A stretch of 64,000 nt of DNA from Usnea hakonensis (lineage: Eukaryota > Ascomycota > Lecanoromycetes > Lecanorales > Parmeliaceae). Positions 57,682 through 64,000 of the stretch are shown one piece after another (positions within the stretch are counted from its first letter, which is position 1; every line of letters starts with the position of its first letter). The stretch lies in assembly GCA_013423325.1 (NCBI GenBank), contig BLJB01000170.1, positions 37,183 to 101,182 of the forward strand, in the 5' to 3' direction. The position numbers and the translations under genes were made by a program. The notes under the pieces are model-generated. The model was not told the DNA's origin. It saw only the letters and a list, made by a program, of their open reading frames with translations, and did no database searches.

Positions 57682-60600
57682 GAAGGCGGAGCTCCTACGA
57701 GTAGAGGTACGAAGGGCGGAGACGGGATAAGGGAGGAGGCGAGGCGAGGTGAAATAACTAAATACTATAGGTTATTATATTAGTATCGAGGTATAGTATA
57801 AGGGGTGATATAGGGTCTAGGATAGGCGGGATTAGTAGCGTAGAAGTCGACTATTACGTTTTAGCTATTCTCGAGGAGGTTAAAGGGTTCCTATATAGGG
57901 TTATAACCTTCCTAGTCCACGTAATATTTAAGAAGAGCGGGGGTATACTGGTGATTAAGCTTAGAGTTTAGGATATTGTTTATATACTAAGAATGTTCGC
58001 TATTCTTGGTAACTACGGGTTTACGAGGGGCCTGAATTTAGCCGGGTAAGGGGTCGGTAGCTATATAGCTTAGGAGGTTAATATGGAAGATAGGATATAC
58101 CTATATAGACTCGGAGAGCTCTAGCTCTATAATAAGAGGGTTACGAAATACGCGCTTAACTCGAAAGGGGCCTATATAGCGGTCATCTAATTTAATAGAA
58201 GGATAGGCGGTGTTAAGGTTCTTAGTATTAAGCTAGACTTGGTTATCGACGGAGTAGCGAGGGCTAGGGCGACGGTAAGTATTAACGTTAACCTTATAAA
58301 TAGCCTGAGCGATTAGTATTTTATTATAGAGGTGCTCGGTAAGTTCTTCTATCTTCTTAGTAAAGTTCTTAATATCTAGAAGCTTAGTACGAGACTGGGC
58401 GGTAAGATCGGTAGGTAAGGGCTCCGGGGGTTTAAAGCCGAGATAAGGGTTCTGACTAGAGTTGGCGAGGAACGGCGAGGCTAAGGTGGTTACGGATAGG
58501 GTATTATTTATAGAAAACTCTATACTAGGTATCTACTTAGCCTAGTCGTCCTATATATAATTATAGAAGGCTTGGAGGTAGTATTCTATAATAGTATTAA
58601 AGCGTTCTGTTTAGCTATCGGTCTCGGGGTAGTAGGCGGTAGAAAGTTTAGTATTGATTCTAAGTATCCTATATAGGTACTTAAAGACGTCGGAGGTAAA
58701 CTGGGTACCGCGATTAGACGTAAAGAACTCGGGTATACCGTAGTATTTCTAAACGTAAGCGTAGAGAGCTTAAGCGGTCTCTTTAGGCTCTATAGTAATA
58801 GTAGGGACTATATATCTTATCTTAGTGAGATAATTAACGAAGATAAGAATATATTGATAGGTAATTCCTATATAGGTACTTAGAGGTAGGGGACCTACGT
58901 AGTCTATAGAGACGTTACGCTAACGGCGTTATAGTATTAGTAAGGGTCTTAACTAGCCTTAAACTCTTTAATGCGAGGGCTTAGCTCGAGTGTATATATA
59001 GTAATTACGGATAAAGCGTTAAACGTATTTATAAACGTTAGGCTACTAATAGGCTCGACTAATGAGTTCGTATAATTTCGCTCGTCCTAGATATCTACTA
59101 GCTATACTATTATAAGCGAGTTGGATAATTCGTAGGTAAAGGCTATTAGAGTTAGATATATACTTCCTACCGCGGAAGTATAGAGCGTTATTACGTTCCT
59201 CGTATTCGATAAGGGGGATTTTGATATAGTAACGATCACTATTACGAAGGGCTTCTAGGATCTGTGGTCTAAATATATCTTTGGCTTGAGCTCGGTCCTA
59301 TAACGTCTAGGTAGGTATATCGGCTAGGTCGTTATTAGGTATAGGGGTGTCTTAGTCTAACTAAGGTTCCGAATTGTCTATTTCGACGTCAGGTTCTTTG
59401 GTATCTAGGTCTATAGGGGCTAGGGTTACTGGAGGCGAAGGCTGGAGCGGAGATAGGTGTAACTAGATAGGGTCTAGGCTGACCGTTCTATATTAAAGGT
59501 CGAGAACTCTGGGGTCTAAAATATGGTTTTTTAGTATGGTCTGATACTAATATAGATATCTAGGGTCCTAAGTATCCCCCTCCTTAGGGAGGTCTTCTGA
59601 GCGACGCGTTAATACGTTAGGTTTACTACCGGCTTTACCAGGTTGGTAAGTTATCTAGTAGTTAAAGCGAGATAAGAACTCGCTCTAACGTACTTAGCGG
59701 CGACTAAGTATCTTAATTAATATAAAGTATTTAAGGTTCTTATAATCGGTAATAACTTTAATTAGGGATAGAGAGCCCTCGAGCTTAGGACGCTATTCTT
59801 TAAAGGCTCGAACGATAGCTATAAGTTCCTTATTATAGATCTCGTAATTGTATTCTATAGGGCTATATTTCTTGGAGAAATAGGCGATAGGGTATAGTTC
59901 ACTATTATTGCCGTACTAGGACAAGATTCCTCTAGAAATATAATTAGAAGTATCGGTTTCTACTACGATCTTAAGGTCTAGGTTATAATAACGTAGGACT
60001 ATATCGGAGGTAAACGCCTTTTTGAGAACTTTAAAGGCTATTTAGTATTCGGCGGTCTAGACGAACTTGATGTCTTTTCGCGTAAGATTGGTTAAGGGGG
60101 TAGTAAGCTTGCTGTAGCTATAGATAAACCTTCTATAGAAGTTTATAAATCCTAGGAAGCTTTAAATATCTTTAACGTTAACGAGGCTAGGCTAATTAAT
60201 AATAGTATCGACTTTAGTAGGGTCTATCTTAACTCCCTCGGTAGTAATAATTAGGCCGAGGTAGGGGACTTAGGTAATATAGAAGGCATATTTCGTAATA
60301 TCTACTTATAGACCGGCTTAGGCTAATTTACGTAGGACGCGGTTAATATAAATCTTATACTCGATCTCATTATCGCTATAGATTAGAATATTATTGAGGT
60401 ACGCGGTATAGAAGTTATTAAGGTATTCGCGGAGAGTATTATTAATATAGTTCTAGAACGTGGCGGGCCCGTTATATAGCCTAAATGGTATAATTAGGTA
60501 CTCGAATAGTCCGAAGCGAGTGCGGAACGCGGTAAGGGACTTATCTCCCTCCTAGATACGGATCCTATTGAAAGCGGTAATAATATCGAGCTTAGTAAAG

Positions 60601-63600
60601 ATCTTAGCTCGGCTAAGGCGGTTTAGGGTCTCGGAGATTAAGGGTAGAGAGTATCGATTCTTGACGGTAATGGTATTAAGGCCTCTATAGTCTACGTAAA
60701 AATATAGACCCCTACTAGGCTTTTTGATAAAGAGAACGGGAGCCGCGGCCTCGGAGCGATTAGCTCGGATGAACCCTTTACTTAGGTTCTCGTCTAGGTA
60801 GCGGCGGAGTTCGAGAGTCTTATTATAGCTTATACTATATAGGGTAGAACTAGGGGGTTAGATACCTTCCTTAAGGTGGATAGTATGATCGTGGGGTCTA
60901 TATTAGGGTAGGATATCGGCCTCTTATTTTGAGAAGACGTGTAGGTACTTATAATATCGAGCGGGTAGAAGGATGGCGGGATCGACGTTTTTACTTTATC
61001 GATATGCTTTAAGGTTTTCTAGGGAATCGGTGGCGGCCAAATGAAGTTCTTTTCCTATTTAATATAGAGTAAGGCGGTAATCTTGATTATAGCTACGAGA
61101 CTAGGTCCCTATATATAGGTACGGGTTCTCGGGAATATAGCGGAGACTAGGAGGCGAATTCGAAATGGGTATTTGTTTTAGCGAAGAGTAACCGAGGAAG
61201 GAATCTATCTAGGTTAAGGTAAGGCTAAAGAGTTCGGAGTCTTTAAGACGTATAGTATAGTTAAAGCCGCGCGCTCCTAGCTTAATAATATCGAGGTAAA
61301 TAGGAGGGCGCTAAGCCTAACGAGCTCGCCTCTTAGAGGACGAACGTCGAGATGAGGGGTATTAATATTTGAGCTTAGGGTAATATCCTTTCTAGATTAT
61401 TTAGATAATTCGGCTAGGGGTATCTTCTTCTTTGATAGCGGGAGAAGAACTTAGGCGAGGACTAAGGTGTTCTATAAGTTTCTTTTGAATAATAGGGCTA
61501 GGAATTGCGGGTTCTTCCCGAACGGGTAATATACGAGGGTGTTCCTTCTGAACGACTGGACTGGGTTCTGTGAGTTCCTTTTGAATAATAGGGCTAGGAA
61601 TTGCGGGTTCTTCCCGAACGAGTAATATACGAGGGTGTTCCTTCTAAACGACTGGGCTAGGGGTTTCCTGAGGGGCGGATGAGATACTAATATCTAGACT
61701 AAAAGGGTCTTCGAGGTTTTCTTAATCTTCGAGCTCCTAGACTTTCTAAGATTCTTTCGGGGATAAGAAGTTCTCTTCTTCTCGAGATACTCCTTAAATC
61801 TTAACTAGGGTAGGGTAATAATGGGATAAATAGAAGGACGAGGATATAGTTAGAGTATTAGACTCGAAACTAGCGTGAATTCTATAACGTCGGAGCTAAG
61901 GAAGACCTATAATAACGGGGTATTAGTTAAGACCGGTAACGTACAGGAATAACCGTTCTACGTAATTATCTAGGACTATAGTGGTACAGGCTATATACGT
62001 GATATCTCCGGTTCGGGCGGTCTGGCTATTAAAGCCACGGAGGTGACGAGGGTATGTTAGGGGGTGTAGGGGAAGGTTATAATATTGCGCGAAATTCTTA
62101 TTAATAAAAGTATAGGCCGAGGCCCCCGAGTCGATTAAGGTAAAAGTAGGAATCCTAAATTAAGCTTAATATAATATATAGGAGACTACTATATAACTGT
62201 CCTTAAACGAGGGATTAGTCTTAAAGAGCTCTAAGGCGGTTTAAATAGAAAACTTTTAGTACGACTATAAAGGAGTAGAAAAAGACGTGGCTATAAGATA
62301 AGAAGAGAGGTATATAGGTCCTCGAGCGCGACTTCGCTTAAGGACTAGACTTTTCCCGGAGGAATAGGAATACCACTATTAATACTAGCAGTATTATCGA
62401 GGTTAATAATACGGAGGTTGGAGGACTTCTTATTAGGATAGTCCTTAGTGGTTTTCCCTTTATAACTCTCCTTATAATAGTAGTATAACTACTACTTATT
62501 ATAGATATCTTGGACTCCGGGGATATCGAGGCTTTTGCCTTTTACGGCGGCTATAGCTATATCTAGATCTATAGGTTCGCCAGTAGATAGCGGAATAGTG
62601 GCGACGATAGGGATAGGGGCGGAGGAGGAGGCCGTTTTGGCGCTTAGAACGGAGGCCGGGGTAGAGGGTTTCGGCTTAGATATAGAGATAGGGGTAGTGG
62701 CTCGAGGATGGAGATACTTTAGATACTATATTTTATTATCTACGGTAGTAAAATAGGCTACGTATTTATTATAGGTAGTAGGTTCTTTACCCTCGGGACT
62801 ACGCCAGGTAATAGCGGCTTATTAGGTAGAGAAGTTAACTCCTAGGCGAAGGTATTCGATAAGGGCGCCGTTATCCATATTGGCGCGTTCTTTCTTGGCT
62901 ACGAAGAGTAGGAGGTATTCAGGAAAAGTCATCTTATCCTATCTAAGGGTATTACGAAGATATATATAGGCGTCTTCGGCTTCAAAGGGATTTCCGTAGG
63001 CGTCGCGGAGGCTTCGGAGATATAGGCTAAAAACGGGGATACTATAGATACCGTTAACTCGGTAGGGGCTTATAAGAGTATAGGCTCTTTTCCCAATGGT
63101 AAGACGGGACTCGATATAGGTAATCTTAAGGACGTTAGTAGAGTAACGGTCGTAGTTGGTATATATTTTCTATAGGAGAGCCTGCTCCTACGCGTCTAGC
63201 TTGTCTCGTTCCCCTTCGTACTTATCGATATTAGGGAGTTTCTCGGATAGGCGAGGGGGAGAGGCGGGAGTAGATATAGGAGTAGGAGTAGGCGTAGGAG
63301 GTTAATTCTATATAACCCGGGCTACGGCTTATATTACGATACTGGCTAAGAGAGCTGGGTTAAAGGACGGAGGTAGTAGAGTAGAAGTACTAGGCGGTAG
63401 TAATTTATTAGTCGTAGAGGGTACGGACGAAGAAGGGGTAGTTATAGTAGTAACCTACGCCGTTAAGAAGGCTATTTGGGCTACTATAGTAGTATTCTAA
63501 TTCTAAATTTATTAAAAGGTATTTAGAGTACCTTCGGGGTTATTAGTAATAGACTAAGCGAAGGAAATGGGGGTAATAGGGGTTTAAGCTATAGACGCGC

Positions 63601-63704
63601 TCTCTACGGAGGAATCTATTAATTCCGGTAGCGGGGCGGGACTTGGATAAGGGGGGGGGGGGTAGCGCGATAGAAGCGTTGCGGTATATATTAGTCTTTC
63701 GTAA
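57682..63704 (-). pseudogene. Degenerate gag-pol of the Ty3/gypsy element
   Basis: Reading on the minus strand, gag-like sequence occupies roughly 63700-62350. The protease retains TLIDSGASAYTFINKNF near 62150-62100, with its DSG triad intact. The reverse transcriptase, about 61000-60100, has its active-site box reading YLNNILIYSDN (the two Asn codons are at 60390-60395). RNase H (about 60000-59600) reads VITDYKNLKYF and then a stop within LSRR.VR.SEFLSRFNY. The integrase core (about 59300-58350) includes TYQYILIFVNYLTKIRYIVP. Stops replace Gln/Trp codons in many places. Domain limits are approximate. Confidence 0.8.
61480..61672 (-). repeat. Two copies of a 96-bp in-frame tandem repeat inside the pol relic
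   Basis: The string cttttgaataatagggctag occurs at 61482 and again at 61578, and the two 96-bp units agree almost throughout. On the coding strand each unit is 32 codons of Pro/Glu/Ile-rich sequence (SPVVQKEHPRILPVREEP), between protease and reverse transcriptase. Confidence 0.8.
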
Positions 63705-64000
63705 TGTTAAGGACTAGATATAGATCGATAGATTATTGTATACTAGGGACTAGGCTAGATATATAAGACGAAAGACGAGGAGNNGACGAAAGACGAGGAG
63801 AGAAATAGAATAGAGGGTAGTAGGGTCTATATAGATAAGCAACCTAATACGTAACTAGTAAGCAACCTTTTTATAGATAAAGGTCCTAGCAGGTATATGC
63901 CTATATAGGGCTTCTAGGGCTATGGCGTAGGGGTTCTAATATACGGGACGCGTATCGCATATACGCATGTTTAACGTTATTGGTATCCGAGCGTTGGTGG
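63705..64000 (-). repeat. Right LTR (5' LTR of the minus-strand element), truncated by window end
   Basis: Matches the left LTR from its first base; the observed differences are C/T and G/A transitions apart from the insertion around 'nn'. The missing end should lie within about 60 bp beyond the window. Confidence 0.8.
63767..63800. other. Assembly join: 'nn' flanked by a duplicated 16-mer
   Basis: gacgaaagacgaggag occurs immediately before the two ambiguous bases (63767-63782) and immediately after them (63785-63800). The left LTR has this stretch once. Confidence 0.85.

Larger units (their letters stand above)
57339..64000 (-). mobile_element. Ty3/gypsy LTR retrotransposon, RIP-mutated, right LTR cut by window end
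   Basis: Two direct repeats 6366 bp apart flank a minus-strand gag-pol relic with the order protease, reverse transcriptase, RNase H, integrase. That order is Ty3/gypsy (not copia). Stops are frequent, and CpA/TpG are nearly absent while CpG remains common, so GC content is higher than in the adjacent transposon block. The element is dead. Target-site duplications cannot be tested because the right end lies outside the window. Confidence 0.85.

Noticed and set aside
62455..62520. Possible zinc knuckle in gag with Cys changed to Tyr
   Set aside because: A Tyr-rich stretch sits where a CCHC knuckle is expected, but the spacing does not fit the CX2CX4HX4C pattern well enough to claim it.
62535..62756. 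Plus-strand 73-codon open frame inside the retrotransposon
   Set aside because: It is the complement of the gag relic in a region nearly free of stops on this strand because of composition; no domain and no start context.
1..64000. Secondary-metabolite or defence gene cluster
   Set aside because: No polyketide synthase, NRPS, terpene cyclase, NLR or HET core gene is recognisable; acyltransferase and SDR genes are isolated.
1..64000. CRISPR arrays, tRNA or rRNA genes
   Set aside because: Nuclear fungal DNA; no spaced direct-repeat array and no tRNA or rRNA sequence was recognised by eye. A tRNAscan-type search was not possible.

Overview
The window looks like nuclear DNA of a filamentous ascomycete (Pezizomycotina; possibly Leotiomycetes, which I cannot prove from sequence). 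The genes are mostly broken by introns of 44-70 bp with fungal splice signals (GTATGT/GTAAGT donors, CTAAC-like branch sites, CAG/TAG acceptors). Several families are typical of such fungi (CFEM, AreA-type GATA-like domain, DUF1223, fungal BTB, fungal nitric oxide synthase). The last 8.6 kb has the TpA-rich, CpA/TpG-poor look of repeat-induced point mutation (RIP). Gene models were made by joining reading frames by hand at consensus splice sites. For every complete multi-exon model the summed exon length is a multiple of three.

Layout. 1-1360 (-): GRAM/TBC Rab-GAP, cut by the window edge. 1859-4271 (-): Arg/Glu-rich repeat protein. 5980-7275 (-): a second charged, DPR-repeat protein. 9370-10550 (-): BTB-like protein. 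11542-12143 (+): doubtful gene. 12378-14312 (-): glucosyl-3-phosphoglycerate synthase-like glycosyltransferase that splices in frame into a tyrosine-phosphatase-like domain. 16162-19889 (-): complete nitric oxide synthase of about 1127 residues. 20665-22777 (-): DNA polymerase eta, divergent from a tiny membrane protein at 23065-23383 (+). 23812-25253 (+): glutathione-transferase-like protein. 25398-26771 (+): inositol polyphosphate 5-phosphatase-like membrane protein. 27071-28246 (-): His-rich secretory membrane protein. 30025-31518 (-): acyltransferase 3, divergent from a DUF1223 protein at 32055-32848 (+). 33965-36433 (+): second TBC Rab-GAP, tail to tail with a CFEM GPI protein at 36807-37846 (-). 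41133-42750 (+): AreA-GATA-like domain protein. 42751-46816: gene-poor tract with broken coding-like fragments. 46817-49476 (+): kinesin-6-like motor. 50439-51700 (+): mitochondrially targeted SDR. 52547-55046 (-): membrane-anchored aspartic-protease-like protein lacking its first catalytic Asp.

From about 55.35 kb to the end the DNA is repeat-derived: a RIP-ruined Tc1/mariner-type DDE transposon (55.64-56.7 kb, +), then a Ty3/gypsy LTR retrotransposon on the minus strand with LTRs at 57339 and 63705. Both have lost catalytic acidic residues by G-to-A changes. The right LTR holds an 'nn' assembly join flanked by a duplicated 16-mer.

The genes do not form one pathway or an obvious secondary-metabolite cluster. 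They look like ordinary neighbours, with vesicle traffic (two TBC proteins, 5-phosphatase), cytokinesis (kinesin-6), DNA damage tolerance (Pol eta), signalling (NOS) and compatible-solute synthesis (GpgS fusion) represented. The two most interesting loci are adjacent: the glycosyltransferase-phosphatase fusion and the nitric oxide synthase.
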